The notes beneath the pieces are model-generated. The model saw only the letters and a list, made by a program, of their open reading frames with translations. It was not told the DNA's origin and did no database searches. From Streptomyces clavifer (GTDB taxonomy: Bacteria; Actinomycetota; Actinomycetes; Streptomycetales; Streptomycetaceae): a DNA stretch of 64,000 nucleotides. Position 1 is the stretch's first letter; every line of letters starts with the position of its first letter. A program made the position numbers and the translations under genes. The stretch spans positions 434,001-498,000 of the forward strand of contig BMWJ01000002.1 in assembly GCA_014651175.1 (NCBI GenBank), in the 5' to 3' direction. Shown one piece after another: positions 8,994-18,420 of this stretch.

Positions 8994-11900
8994 TCAGCGC
9001 AATGCGTTGATGCGGCCGGGCCCGCCCTCGAGCCGACGCTGCCTGTACAGCTCCGCGATGTCCGCCTCCAGGCACGTGCGGATGTCCGCGCCCATCCTGC
9101 GCCACCCGAAGAACTCGCACGCCTGCTTGATCAACTCGTCCTGGGTCATGCCGGGACACTCCGCCGCGAGCTCGCTCAGCGCCAACTGCCGCTCAGCCGG
9201 GGCGATGTACGTGACCTTGCGCGCCGCCTCCCCGTCCTCCGCCCGCCGCGCCCTGACGCTGCCCCCACCGGCCGCCGCGTAGAAGTCGCCCTGCGAGGAG
9301 AAGCCTCCCGAGCGGACCAGCTGGTGGGCCACGGCGCGGACGTTGTCCCGAATGCGGTTCCCCGCCCGGCCCACGCCCCACGCCTCACGGGCGCGCTGCA
9401 CCAGGAGGTCCTCGTGGATGGGCCCTTCGGAGCCGATGATCTGCGCCAGCACCTCCTTCAGTGCCGGCCTGGCCTCCACCGTGTGCAGCTCGTGGCCGCC
9501 GGAGGTGGCTGTGATCCGGCAGGCACGATACGGAGCACTCCACTCACGCTGCACCTCCATGTCGACGGGAACCCGCTCGTACTCGATACCGGCCGGCGCC
9601 TCCGCCCGCGCGGGTACGGGTGTGAGGGGAACCGTCAGCACCCGCCCGCCGGACTGACCGGCCGGACTGACCGCGGAGGCCACGGCTACGGATTCCGCCT
9701 CCGCCGGTGCCGAGGGCCCCGGCTGCACCGACGCCGTCAGCGGGCCCCGGGCGATCGCCTGCTCGACCGCCTCGCGCAGCCGGAGCTCCGCCGCCGCCCT
9801 CCCCCGGTACCAGTCGGTGCCCCAGATCCGGTACAACCGCCAACCGAGGCCGTTCAACACCTGCTCGCGCAGCCGGTCCCGGTCCCGGGCCGTCTTCGAG
9901 GAGTGGTACATCGCCCCGTCGCACTCGATGCCCAGGGCGTAGGCGCCCGGCAGCTCCGGGTGCCGCAGGCCGAGGTCGATGCGGTAGCCGGCGACGCCGA
10001 CCTGCGGCTGGACCTGGTAGCCCCAGTCACGCAGCACGGCCAGTACGGACTCCTCGAAGGGGCTGTCCGGCTCCGCGTCGGACTGGATGACGTCACGGGC
10101 GAGGACGGCGGGACCGTTCTCCGCGTACTCCAGGTAGCGCTTGAGGTGCTGGACGCTCTCGTTCGCACTGTCGGCCAGGCTCGCGCCGCGGAAGGAGGCG
10201 ACGACCTCCATGCGGTAGCGGGCGCGGGTGACGGCGACATTGAGGCGCCGCCAGCCGCCCCCCTTGTTGATGGGGCCGAAGTTCAGCCCGAGCTTGCCGT
10301 GCTCGTCGGGGCCGTAGCCGACCGACATGATCATCACGTCACGTTCGTCGCCCTGTACCGACTCGAGGTTCTTGACGAAGAAGCCGTCGAGGCGGCCCTC
10401 GGTGAAGCAGTGCTCGAGGTCCGGGCGCACGAGACGGGCCTGCTGCACGGCCTGGTCGATGGCCGAGGCCTGTGCCTGGGAGAGGGCGACCACACCGAGG
10501 GTCCGGCCGGGGCGGGTGTCGAAGTGGTGGATGACGCGATCGGCGACGTAGCTCGCCTCGGCCCGGTTGTCGCGGCGGCCGCCCCGGTCGTAGACGCCGT
10601 CGGCCTTGAGGAAGGCGACACCGACGTCGTTGCCCTCGTCGAGGGCGCCGGGGAAGGTCACCATCGAGTTCTGGTAGAACGAGCGGTTGCTGAAGGTGAT
10701 CAGATTCTCGTGGCGGCTGCGGTAGTGCCAGCGCAGGGGCAGTTCCCGCATGGCGCCGGCTTTGCAGGCGTGCAGCAGGGACTCGAAGGATTCGGGCGCG
10801 TCCTCCTCGTACTCGTCCGAGTCGTCCTCACCCGCGGAGTCGAAGAACGAGGTCGGCGGCAGCTGCTTGTCGTCCCCGGCCACGACGAGCGTACGTCCGC
10901 GATAGATGCAGTTGATCGCGTCGCTGGGCCGGACCTGTGAGGCCTCGTCGAAGACGACCACATCGAAGTGATAGTCGGCGGGCAGGAACTGACTGACCGT
11001 CAGTGGACTCATCATGAAGCAGGGCTTGATCGGCTGCACGACCTCGCGTGTCCGGCCGAGCAGCTCACGCACGGGCATGTGCCGGGTCTTCTTCTCGGCC
11101 TCGCGGGTGATGACGGCGCCGCCCCCGCTGCCGAAGCGGCGGGGCCGGCGCTTGTTGCACGCCTCGATCACGGCTCCGCCCGCGGCCGCGATCAGACGGC
11201 GGTCGGCTTCCTTGTAGTCCGCCACGCGTGCGTCCAGGTCGTCCGAACGGGTCGTGCGCAGGCGTGCGTCGGTGGCGAGGATGCCGTCGGCCCAGGACCG
11301 GAGCATCGCCTGCTCCACGATGTGGGGCAGTTGCCGCGGATCGACGGACCGCTCGGCCGCGCTCGCCACGAGGCCGTCGGCACCATGGCGGGCGAGGACG
11401 TCGAGGCCGTCACGGTGGGCGTGCCACTCCTCGGGACCGTGCGGGTCGGCGAGGAACGTGCCGACCACCTGCTGCGCCTGTTCGAAGGTGTCCAGCAGGA
11501 GCGGGGAGAGCTGCCCTTGCCGGGCAGGACCGAAGAGGCCGAGCAGCGTGGTCACGGACGTGCTCCAGCGCTCGGCCCGGCGGGTGGAGATCGCACACCA
11601 GTCGCCCAGCGACCGCCTGACATCGGCGGCCAGCAGCGCCGGCAGGCGGTCCGTCTCGACACCGTCGGCGAGCTGCCCGGCGAGCAGGTCCCACCCGTCG
11701 GCTTCGCGGCCCAGGGCGGCCACGCGGTCGGCGGTGGCCAGTGCCTCGTCGAGCACGTCCAGCGCTTCCCGTTCACGGGGGACGTAGCGGCCCAGGAGGG
11801 TGGCGTGCTCGGACGCGAGGCGTGCCGCTTCGGCCGCGGCCACGTGCCAGGCCAGTGCGTGCTCCAGGCGGCCGACGAGCGGTTTGGCCCAGGTCCCGGA

Positions 11901-13937
11901 GTGGGTGAGGGCCGCGACGGCTGCACGGTCCGCCTTGTAACGGGCCGAGAACCGGGCCCGCAGCCCACGGTGCTGATCCGCGAAACGGGCCACCAGATCC
12001 GCCAGGTCCGCCGCATCGAGGACGCGCTCGTGGAAGACGTCCTCGGCGGCCGTGCGCGCCTCGGTCTCGGCCTCCAGGGCCTGCCGCAGCTCCTGCGCGG
12101 CCCGGTGCGCGCGGCGCAGGGTGTCGCGGTCGAACCACCCGCGTGGCGGGCGGTGCTCGGCGGTGGTCAGGTCCGCGAGCTCGCAGAGGGCGAAGGCCGC
12201 GTCGACCTCCCCCCGCTTCGGCACGCCGAACAGGTCGGCGAGCTGCGCGAGCCGGCCGGACACGTCGTCGGGGAGGGGCGCGTCGGGCGAGCCGATTCCG
12301 TCGGGGAGGCCGGCCCGCACGGAGCGTACGGCCTGCTGGAGTGCGCGGACCGACCGGGCTTCGTCGACACTCCCCGCGAAGGGGCGGCGGCCTGCCACGG
12401 TCTGCAGTGCGGCGAGAGCGTCGGACGCCTCGGTGGCGACCTGGTGCGCCGATGTCCCGACCAGCCCGCGCCAGGGGAAGGCCTCCCCCTCGGCTGCGGG
12501 ACGCCAGGCTCTGCTGACCGCCTGGGCTGCTTCGGCGAGCTCCTGCAGCGCTCCGGCGCTCAGGGTCTGGACGGTCTTCGCGTTCTGGGCCGACAACGGC
12601 AGTTGCGGTGTGCCCGCACGCTCCAGCTGGACGAGTCGTCCGAGGACGTCGTGGAGGGTCTGCCGGAGGGGCTCCCGCTCCTGGTTCATACCGGCGGCGT
12701 ACGCGGACAGCTCCTCGCGCAGACGCCGGGCCCGCTCCAGTTCGTGCTCGGCGGCTCCGGTGACGCGGGCCTCGGTGGTCAGCACCCGGGCGAGCTCGGT
12801 GGCGACCGCCTTCTTGCTCGTGTCACCGCTGTGGAGCGCCATGACGAAGTCGCCGAGGCCCACGCCGCGCAGACGGTTGCGTACGACGTCGAGCGCAGCA
12901 GCCTTCTCACTGACGAACAGGACGCTGCGCCCGGCGTGCATGAGGGCGGCGATCATGTTGGTGATCGTCTGGCTCTTGCCGGTACCGGGCGGGCCGCTCA
13001 TCACGAAGGACCTGTTGTCGAGTGCCGCGGCGATGCACTGGCGCTGAGAGGCGTCGGCGTCCAGCACCAGCGGGGTCTTCTCGGGCAGCTGGACGTCGTC
13101 GATGCGGTCCAGCTCGGGCGGCTCGAAGCCGATGAGGTCGTCGGGCAGGCCCGCATCGGGGCCGAGGGCCACGGCGCGGACCAGCGGATGCCCGAGGATC
13201 CGGTCCTCGTTCTGCTGGAGGTCCTGGTACATCGCTTCGCGGTGCGAGGCGAACAGGCCGAGTACGACCCGCTCGTCGACGGACCAGCCCTTCTGCCGGG
13301 CACAGACGGCGCGGGCCGCGGAGAACAGGGCGGGCAGGTCGTTGACGTCGGTGGCGGTGACCGTGGACCAGTCGACGCCCATCCGCTCCAGCTTCACAGC
13401 GAGTGCGGGATTGTGGGCCCGGTCCTGGTTGTCGGCCAGGTGGAGCCGGTACCCGCGACGAGTGTCACGGCGCAGTTCCACGGGGACCAGCAACAGCGGT
13501 GCGAGGCTGCCCTCGTGGGCGCCGTCCTCGCGCCAGTCCAGCATGCCGATCCCCAGCCACAGCACCCACAGGCCGTAGTCGTTGAACATCTGACCGGACT
13601 TCTGCCTCAGCTGGTACAGGGCGCTGTCCAGCGTCGCCTGGGTGGCCTTCTGGGTGACCAGTCCCGGGTCGGCACGGCGTTCGGCCGCATCGCGGTCCTC
13701 GTCGCCGGCCTCCACCACCGGCGCGAACTCCCGGCCCTTGGCGAGCGCCGGAAGCAGGGACCCCGCAGCGGGCGAGGTGATCTCCAGAGTCGACGTCCTG
13801 GTGTGCCGGAAGTTCAGCAAGCGGTTCCGTCCGCCCATGTCCAGGAGGGAGTTGCGCCACCCGTCGAGCACGGCCTTCAGCCGGTCGAGACCCGGATCGC
13901 TCGCGTCGGCGGACAGGGTCTGGGGCTGACGGGGCAT
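8994..13937 (-). CDS. DUF4011-type SF1 helicase with fused nuclease domain (DUF3320 C-terminus)
   Basis: A 1647-aa multidomain protein. The N-terminus (about 10-250) has the DUF4011 pattern (WRNSLLDMGGRNRLLNF). The SF1 helicase core is split: Walker A GPPGTGKS at 315-322, Walker B VVFDEASQ near 1000, VVAGDDKQLPPTSFF, VQGDERDVMIMSVGYG near 1195, and LNVAVTRAR. A PD-(D/E)XK-like domain near 1310-1390 carries YRIDLGL, IECDGAMYHSS and WRLYRIWGTDWYRGR. The last 200 residues fit DUF3320. The large insert between helicase motifs is helical. Such proteins are common in defence-rich regions. AGGAGG precedes the ATG. All motifs look intact. Confidence 0.9.
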   Translation of the reverse strand: MPRQPQTLSADASDPGLDRLKAVLDGWRNSLLDMGGRNRLLNFRHTRTSTLEITSPAAGSLLPALAKGREFAPVVEAGDEDRDAAERRADPGLVTQKATQATLDSALYQLRQKSGQMFNDYGLWVLWLGIGMLDWREDGAHEGSLAPLLLVPVELRRDTRRGYRLHLADNQDRAHNPALAVKLERMGVDWSTVTATDVNDLPALFSAARAVCARQKGWSVDERVVLGLFASHREAMYQDLQQNEDRILGHPLVRAVALGPDAGLPDDLIGFEPPELDRIDDVQLPEKTPLVLDADASQRQCIAAALDNRSFVMSGPPGTGKSQTITNMIAALMHAGRSVLFVSEKAAALDVVRNRLRGVGLGDFVMALHSGDTSKKAVATELARVLTTEARVTGAAEHELERARRLREELSAYAAGMNQEREPLRQTLHDVLGRLVQLERAGTPQLPLSAQNAKTVQTLSAGALQELAEAAQAVSRAWRPAAEGEAFPWRGLVGTSAHQVATEASDALAALQTVAGRRPFAGSVDEARSVRALQQAVRSVRAGLPDGIGSPDAPLPDDVSGRLAQLADLFGVPKRGEVDAAFALCELADLTTAEHRPPRGWFDRDTLRRAHRAAQELRQALEAETEARTAAEDVFHERVLDAADLADLVARFADQHRGLRARFSARYKADRAAVAALTHSGTWAKPLVGRLEHALAWHVAAAEAARLASEHATLLGRYVPREREALDVLDEALATADRVAALGREADGWDLLAGQLADGVETDRLPALLAADVRRSLGDWCAISTRRAERWSTSVTTLLGLFGPARQGQLSPLLLDTFEQAQQVVGTFLADPHGPEEWHAHRDGLDVLARHGADGLVASAAERSVDPRQLPHIVEQAMLRSWADGILATDARLRTTRSDDLDARVADYKEADRRLIAAAGGAVIEACNKRRPRRFGSGGGAVITREAEKKTRHMPVRELLGRTREVVQPIKPCFMMSPLTVSQFLPADYHFDVVVFDEASQVRPSDAINCIYRGRTLVVAGDDKQLPPTSFFDSAGEDDSDEYEEDAPESFESLLHACKAGAMRELPLRWHYRSRHENLITFSNRSFYQNSMVTFPGALDEGNDVGVAFLKADGVYDRGGRRDNRAEASYVADRVIHHFDTRPGRTLGVVALSQAQASAIDQAVQQARLVRPDLEHCFTEGRLDGFFVKNLESVQGDERDVMIMSVGYGPDEHGKLGLNFGPINKGGGWRRLNVAVTRARYRMEVVASFRGASLADSANESVQHLKRYLEYAENGPAVLARDVIQSDAEPDSPFEESVLAVLRDWGYQVQPQVGVAGYRIDLGLRHPELPGAYALGIECDGAMYHSSKTARDRDRLREQVLNGLGWRLYRIWGTDWYRGRAAAELRLREAVEQAIARGPLTASVQPGPSAPAEAESVAVASAVSPAGQSGGRVLTVPLTPVPARAEAPAGIEYERVPVDMEVQREWSAPYRACRITATSGGHELHTVEARPALKEVLAQIIGSEGPIHEDLLVQRAREAWGVGRAGNRIRDNVRAVAHQLVRSGGFSSQGDFYAAAGGGSVRARRAEDGEAARKVTYIAPAERQLALSELAAECPGMTQDELIKQACEFFGWRRMGADIRTCLEADIAELYRQRRLEGGPGRINALR

Positions 13938-14144
13938 GGGGCAGGTACCTCCTGAGCAGGGCGCACAGGGGTATCCACTCTCAACAGGTCCCCCCTGGAG
14001 GTATCTACTTATCAGCCCAGATGGTCCGACACGCCGGTGCAGGGCAACACGATATGTATCTGTTGTGAAGGACCGAACAAATCAGGACCTGAAGAGCTCT
14101 CGGAAAACAGTCGCACTGGCGTGCGACTAGCGCTCTTCTGGAGC

Positions 14145-14150
14145 TATGAT
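14145..14150 (+). promoter_or_regulatory. Possible promoter of the tRNA-like gene
   Basis: TATGAT ends 7 bp before the first base of the tRNA-like RNA, so transcription would start at or within a few bases of it, giving almost no leader. A perfect 7-bp inverted repeat with a 4-nt loop (14110-14127) overlaps the -35 region, where only TGCGAC is seen. It could be an operator or simply a hairpin. Confidence 0.4.
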
Positions 14151-14157
14151 CACGCAC

Positions 14158-14235
14158 GGCAAGGCTGTAGCGCAGAGGTCGTCGCGCCCTAGCATCGAGC
14201 TGGAGGACGTCGGTTCGAATCCGACCGGTCTTGCC
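14158..14235 (+). tRNA. tRNA-like RNA gene, anticodon arm abnormal
   Basis: A cloverleaf can be drawn. The T arm is perfect (GTCGG TTCGAAT CCGAC, 14209-14225). The D arm is GCGC/GCGC with GG in the loop (14170-14187), preceded by the canonical U8-A9. The variable region is 5 nt. The acceptor helix runs 10 continuous pairs (14158-14167 with 14226-14235, two G-U), three more than normal. The anticodon arm (14189-14203) pairs CTAGC with GCTGG and leaves only a 5-nt loop ATCGA. Opened to 7 nt, position 33 is A rather than U. It may be a non-decoding tRNA, a tRNA mimic or a decayed copy. No CCA is encoded. Confidence 0.6.
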
Positions 14236-14335
14236 GCCTTTTCGTGAAGGAAAGTCGATGGCGTCGGCGTCCTGGACGGGCGGCGGACGCGGTCGTCCGT
14301 CCCCGCCGGAATCCGGCGGGGACTGGGGAGTTGTG

Positions 14336-15472
14336 ATGTCGCAGCCAATGCCCGTGCGCTGCCCCGTGATCGAGCACCCGGACATTCCGCTCGCCGACAC
14401 GGCACTGCTGGATCCGCTGCTGGCACGGCTCGCGGAGGAGCCGCCCGTCGGGGCGGACGAGGTGTTCCCGCTGGGGACCCTGCGTGCGGACGGGCGCGTT
14501 GATCTGTGCAAGCAGGGACTCGGTGCCGCCGGTGCGGCCCGGGTGATGCCCGCTCTCGTACGGTCACCGCACGCCACCCATGCCCTGCTCGGCACCAACT
14601 CCCTCGGTGACGAGGGTGCCGGTGCGGTCGCGGACGCGCTGCGCGGTGGCCGTCACCCGCTGCGGACCGTCTATCTCGGCTGCAACCGCATCGGGGCCGA
14701 AGGGGCCGCCGCGCTCGCCGACGCCCTGGACGAGGACGACACCGTCAGGGCCCTGTGGCTGAAGCGCAATCCGCTGGGCGACCCCGGTGTCCGGGTCCTC
14801 GCGCGGATGCTGGCCCGCAACACCGCGCTGCGCACCCTGGACCTGGTCAACAGCGGAATCACCGCCGCCGGACTGGAGGTGCTGCTCGGGGTGCTGACCA
14901 CCCGCAAGCGGCCCGTGGAGCGGCTGTTCCTCGGCGGCAACGGCCTCGGCCCGGAGACCGCACCCGCGCTCGCCGCGCTGATCCGTGAGGCGGGCGTGCG
15001 GGAGCTGTACGTGCCTGCCAACCACCTGGGCGACGCGGGGGCCGCGGTGCTCGCCGCCGCGGCCGACCCGGCGCGCCCGGTGCGGCTGGGGCTGGGCGGC
15101 AACGGCATCGGGCCGGCGGGCGCGTGCGCCCTGGCGGGTGCGCTCGACGGGATCGAGGCGCTCGACCTCGGACGCCCGATGTCGGAGCGCAGCCTCGGGG
15201 CGACGGGCAACGCGACGGGCGACGCCGGGGCCCACGCACTGGCCGGCGCGCTGCGCGGCAGCCCGCTGCGGCGTCTGGAGCTGGCGCACACCGGGCTGAC
15301 CGGGCGGGGCGCGAAGACCCTGCTGGGTGCCGTGGGAGCGGACTCCCGGCTGGAGTACGTGGGGTTGGGCCCGGGGCTCCCCCGCAAGGTGAAGCGCTCC
15401 TTCGCGACCCGGCTGCGCCCGGACGGCGGCGCCCACACGGATCTGCGTGCGATACGGAGCGTCTACCGGTGA
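14336..15472 (+). CDS. Leucine-rich repeat (ribonuclease-inhibitor-like) protein
   Basis: A 378-aa protein made mostly of eight or nine RNI-type leucine-rich repeats of about 28 residues, for example LRTVYLGCNRIGAEGAAALA, VRALWLKRNPLGDPGV and VERLFLGGNGLGPETAPAL. The first 90 residues are not repeat-like. No signal peptide or enzyme motif is seen, so it should be a cytoplasmic binding scaffold. ATG at 14336 follows GGGGAG; an upstream start at 14231 would begin inside the tRNA-like gene. Its stop overlaps the next gene's GTG (GTGA), making it the first gene of a four-gene operon with an ankyrin protein, a MoxR ATPase and a VWA protein. Confidence 0.85.
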   Translation: MSQPMPVRCPVIEHPDIPLADTALLDPLLARLAEEPPVGADEVFPLGTLRADGRVDLCKQGLGAAGAARVMPALVRSPHATHALLGTNSLGDEGAGAVADALRGGRHPLRTVYLGCNRIGAEGAAALADALDEDDTVRALWLKRNPLGDPGVRVLARMLARNTALRTLDLVNSGITAAGLEVLLGVLTTRKRPVERLFLGGNGLGPETAPALAALIREAGVRELYVPANHLGDAGAAVLAAAADPARPVRLGLGGNGIGPAGACALAGALDGIEALDLGRPMSERSLGATGNATGDAGAHALAGALRGSPLRRLELAHTGLTGRGAKTLLGAVGADSRLEYVGLGPGLPRKVKRSFATRLRPDGGAHTDLRAIRSVYR

Positions 15473-17214
15473 GGCACCGCCCGGACGACCCCTTCATCCC
15501 GGCCGAGGAGGCGTCCAGTCTGCGGAGGGCGCGTCAGTACGCGGTGCCCCGCTGGATGGTCGAGCGGGCCACGGAACGCCGACTGGCGGGCGACTGGCGG
15601 GGCGCGCTCGCCGTGGCCGGGGTCGACGCGGCCTTCGACCCTGCCCGGGTGGCGGCCGAGCACGGTACGGCCGTGGCCGGGGCGCTCGTGTCGGACCTCC
15701 AGCACCTGGCGCCCGATCTGGTGCGCTGGCACCTGCCCCGGGTGCTGGGCGGACGCTCGACGGTCTCCACCGACCGCACCGTCGTCCTGGCGGGCTACCG
15801 GGACGGGGCAGGTCTGCCCCTCGCCCCGTATCTGCACCTGCGTACGCCCCCGATGGTCGACGGACCCCAGCGGCTCACCCTGGACTTCGGGGCCGTCCCC
15901 GGCGAGACCTCTCCCGGTGTGTTCGGCTCCGGCACCGAGGACTGGCGGGCGGCCCGGTACGCGTGGGACGCGCGGCGCACGGGCGACCTGCGTGCCGCGG
16001 CCGGCATCGGGGATCGGATCCCGTTCCTCCACCCCGACGGCACACCCCGTGCGCCGCGGGAGCCCGCCCCGCCGGACCGCGGTGACGCCGCGGCGAGGGC
16101 GGAGCGGGTGTCGCTGCTGCACCGGGACGGCAGGGTGGCCGAGGCGTTCGCGGCTGCGGGCGTCGAGTGGGATCCGACGCCGCCGGAGTCGGACCGCTCC
16201 TGGTACCGCGTGGAGCCGGAGAAGGTCATCGCCTCGATGGCCCTCGACATCCCGAGGCTGGAGTCGGGAGTGCGGCGGTCGATGGCGGCGACCGGTACGG
16301 AGCGCTTCCGGATCGGCGCCCACTGGCGGGGGCACGTCCTGCTGGAACTCACCGGTCACAGCGCGGGCGGACGGCTCCGGGCGAGTGTCGTGGAACCGGG
16401 AACGGCCACGGCGGCCGCCTTCCTCCCCGAGGTGGTCTGGCGCCGCCTGCCGGACCTCGACCTGCTGCGGGCCGGGCGTATGCCCGCGCGGTGGCTGCAC
16501 CCGCTCGTCGCCGGGGCGCTCCTCCCCGCGCTGGAGGGCCCGTTCGGTGCGCCGGGCCCGTCGGCTCCGCGGCCCGTGCGGGTACGGTGCCGCGGCGACT
16601 GGCACGAGGTCGTCTTCCGGGACGGTGCGCTCCGCTCCCCGCACACCGAGGAGGAGCGGAACCGCGAGAGCGCCATGCGTGCGTTCGGCGGCGCCGTGGC
16701 AGGCTGCTTCGCGGTCGAGCACTCCTGCACGTCGGGGACGGGCCGGCTTCCCAGAGCGCTGCGGGCACAGCGCCAGGAGCTCTTCCTGCGCGTCCAGCAC
16801 GGGGACACCCCGGGTGTCCTGGAGCTGCTGGACGCCGGTGTCGACCTGCGCGTACGGGACGGCAGGCGGCGCGGGCTGCTGCATGTGCTGCACCTGCTCG
16901 ACCACGAGGCGCTGCTGCCCCGGCTACTGGCGGCGGGGCTCGACCTCGAGGCCCTGGACCACCATGACCGGACCCCCCTGGGCGTCGTGGTGAGCGAGGG
17001 GGGCTCCGCCGCGCTGGTCCGGGCTCTGCTGGACGCCGGGGCCCGCATCGACGTGATCGACCAGATGGAGCTCTCGCTGGCACAGGTGATCCGCCGGTAC
17101 AAGCGCGAGGACCTGGGCTTCCTCCGGGAGCGGGTGCTGGCCGAGCATCCGGGCATCGGGTCGGACTGGTACGACGAGTGGCAGCAGCAGAAGGAAGAGG
17201 ACGAGGAACAGTGA
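15469..17214 (+). CDS. Large protein with C-terminal ankyrin-like repeats
   Basis: A 581-aa protein. The first 430 or so residues match no family I recognise. They include tryptophan-rich stretches (SWYRVEPEKVIASM, HWRGHVLLELTGH) and two internally similar segments beginning RRTGDLRAA and RDGRVAEAFAAAGVEW. From about 450 there are three or four ankyrin-like repeats (HGDTPGVLELLDAGVDLRVRD, LLAAGLDLEALDHHDRTPL, LVRALLDAGARIDVID), and the tail is acidic. GTG at 15469 overlaps the LRR stop, and its own stop overlaps the next GTG. It may act as a substrate or partner adaptor for the MoxR ATPase; this is an inference from context only. Confidence 0.8.
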   Translation: MRHRPDDPFIPAEEASSLRRARQYAVPRWMVERATERRLAGDWRGALAVAGVDAAFDPARVAAEHGTAVAGALVSDLQHLAPDLVRWHLPRVLGGRSTVSTDRTVVLAGYRDGAGLPLAPYLHLRTPPMVDGPQRLTLDFGAVPGETSPGVFGSGTEDWRAARYAWDARRTGDLRAAAGIGDRIPFLHPDGTPRAPREPAPPDRGDAAARAERVSLLHRDGRVAEAFAAAGVEWDPTPPESDRSWYRVEPEKVIASMALDIPRLESGVRRSMAATGTERFRIGAHWRGHVLLELTGHSAGGRLRASVVEPGTATAAAFLPEVVWRRLPDLDLLRAGRMPARWLHPLVAGALLPALEGPFGAPGPSAPRPVRVRCRGDWHEVVFRDGALRSPHTEEERNRESAMRAFGGAVAGCFAVEHSCTSGTGRLPRALRAQRQELFLRVQHGDTPGVLELLDAGVDLRVRDGRRRGLLHVLHLLDHEALLPRLLAAGLDLEALDHHDRTPLGVVVSEGGSAALVRALLDAGARIDVIDQMELSLAQVIRRYKREDLGFLRERVLAEHPGIGSDWYDEWQQQKEEDEEQ

Positions 17215-18419
17215 GCACCACCATCCGGCCCCCGTCCGCGGCCCCCGGCCCCCTGGACGCGGCGGACGAGCTCAACCGGCGGCTGCGCACCACCCGCACC
17301 GAGCCGTCCCGCAGCCCGCAGCTGGAGGCACTGGCACTTGCGGTGACCGCCAATCAGCCGGTGCTGCTGTGGGGCGAGCCGGGGATCGGCAAGTCCGCCG
17401 GCATGGAGCAGCTCGCCGCCGGTCTGGGTCTCGGCCTGGAGACGGTCATCGCCAGTGTCCACGAGCCGTCGGACTTCGCCGGTCTGCCGGTCGTGGGTGA
17501 CGACCCGGCCGTGACGGGTGTGCCGATGGCGCCGCCGGACTGGGCGGTGCGCCTCGCCCGCAGGGGGCAGGGGCTGCTCTTCTTCGACGAGCTGTCGTCC
17601 GCGCCGCCCGCCGTGCAGGCCGCGCTGCTGCGGGTCGTGCTCGAACGCCGGGTGGGCAGCCTCGAGTTGCCGGAGGCGGTACGCATCGTGGCGGCGGCGA
17701 ACCCGCCGTCGAGCGCGGCGGACGGCTGGCACCTCAGCCCGCCGCTGGCCAACCGCTTCGTCCACCTGCGGTGGACACACGACCCTCGCACCGTCGCCCG
17801 TGGGATGGCCGGGACGTGGCCCGCGCTGGGTGTGCCGGTCGTCGAACCCGCCAAGGTGCCCGGCGCCGCCGCCCGTGCGCGGGGCGCCGTCTCCGGCTTC
17901 CTGACCGCGCGGCCCGGCCTGGTCCACCACCTCCCGGCCGACGCGGAGAGCCGGGGCCGGGCCTGGCCGTCCCCGCGCACCTGGGACATGGCCCTGCGGC
18001 TGCTCGCCACCGGGTACGCGACGGGTGCCGGCCGGGAGGCGGTCGCCGCCGCCCTCACCGGGGCCGTCGGGGACGGGGCGGGCATCGAGCTGCTGTCGTA
18101 CCTGGAACACCTCGACCTGCCCGACCCGGACCGTGTGCTCGCCGACCCGGACGCCTTCGCCCTGCCCGAGCGCGGGGACCGGCAGCTCGCCTTCCTGATC
18201 GCGGTCGTCGCCGCCGTTCAGGGTGACCTGACCCGGAAGCGCTGGGAGGCGGGCTGGGCCGTGCTGGCCAAGGCCGTGGAAGCGGGGGTGCCCGATGTGG
18301 CCGCCCGGGCCGCGGTCGACCTGGCGGCGATGCGCAGCCTCGACTGGCCGGTGCCGCCGGGGATCGACGGGTTCCTGGACCTGCTGCGGCAGTCCGGCGC
18401 CCTGCCGCAGGGAGGCTGA
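17211..18419 (+). CDS. MoxR-type AAA+ ATPase
   Basis: A 402-aa AAA+ ATPase. Walker A is WGEPGIGKSAGM near residue 55, Walker B LLFFDELSSAPPAVQAALLRVVLERR, sensor 1 RIVAAANPPSSA and the arginine-finger region LANRFVHLRW. All key residues are present. MoxR proteins usually act as chaperone-like remodelling machines with a VWA partner, as in RavA-ViaA; the VWA partner is encoded two bases after the stop. GTG at 17211 is preceded by GAGGA and lies in the stop of the ankyrin gene. The C-terminal 150 residues are helical. Confidence 0.92.
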   Translation: MSTTIRPPSAAPGPLDAADELNRRLRTTRTEPSRSPQLEALALAVTANQPVLLWGEPGIGKSAGMEQLAAGLGLGLETVIASVHEPSDFAGLPVVGDDPAVTGVPMAPPDWAVRLARRGQGLLFFDELSSAPPAVQAALLRVVLERRVGSLELPEAVRIVAAANPPSSAADGWHLSPPLANRFVHLRWTHDPRTVARGMAGTWPALGVPVVEPAKVPGAAARARGAVSGFLTARPGLVHHLPADAESRGRAWPSPRTWDMALRLLATGYATGAGREAVAAALTGAVGDGAGIELLSYLEHLDLPDPDRVLADPDAFALPERGDRQLAFLIAVVAAVQGDLTRKRWEAGWAVLAKAVEAGVPDVAARAAVDLAAMRSLDWPVPPGIDGFLDLLRQSGALPQGG

Positions 18420-18420
18420 G

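Noticed and set aside
10968..13955. A 995-codon plus-strand open frame opposite the helicase gene
   Set aside because: It is the antisense of a clearly conserved protein; the translation is low-complexity and arises from high GC third positions.
14110..14127. The GTCGCAC hairpin as a terminator of an upstream gene
   Set aside because: The upstream gene is divergent, so nothing is transcribed into it; it more likely overlaps the tRNA-like promoter.
14231..14335. An N-terminal extension of the LRR protein from 14231
   Set aside because: It would begin inside the tRNA-like RNA; the ATG at 14336 has a good ribosome site.
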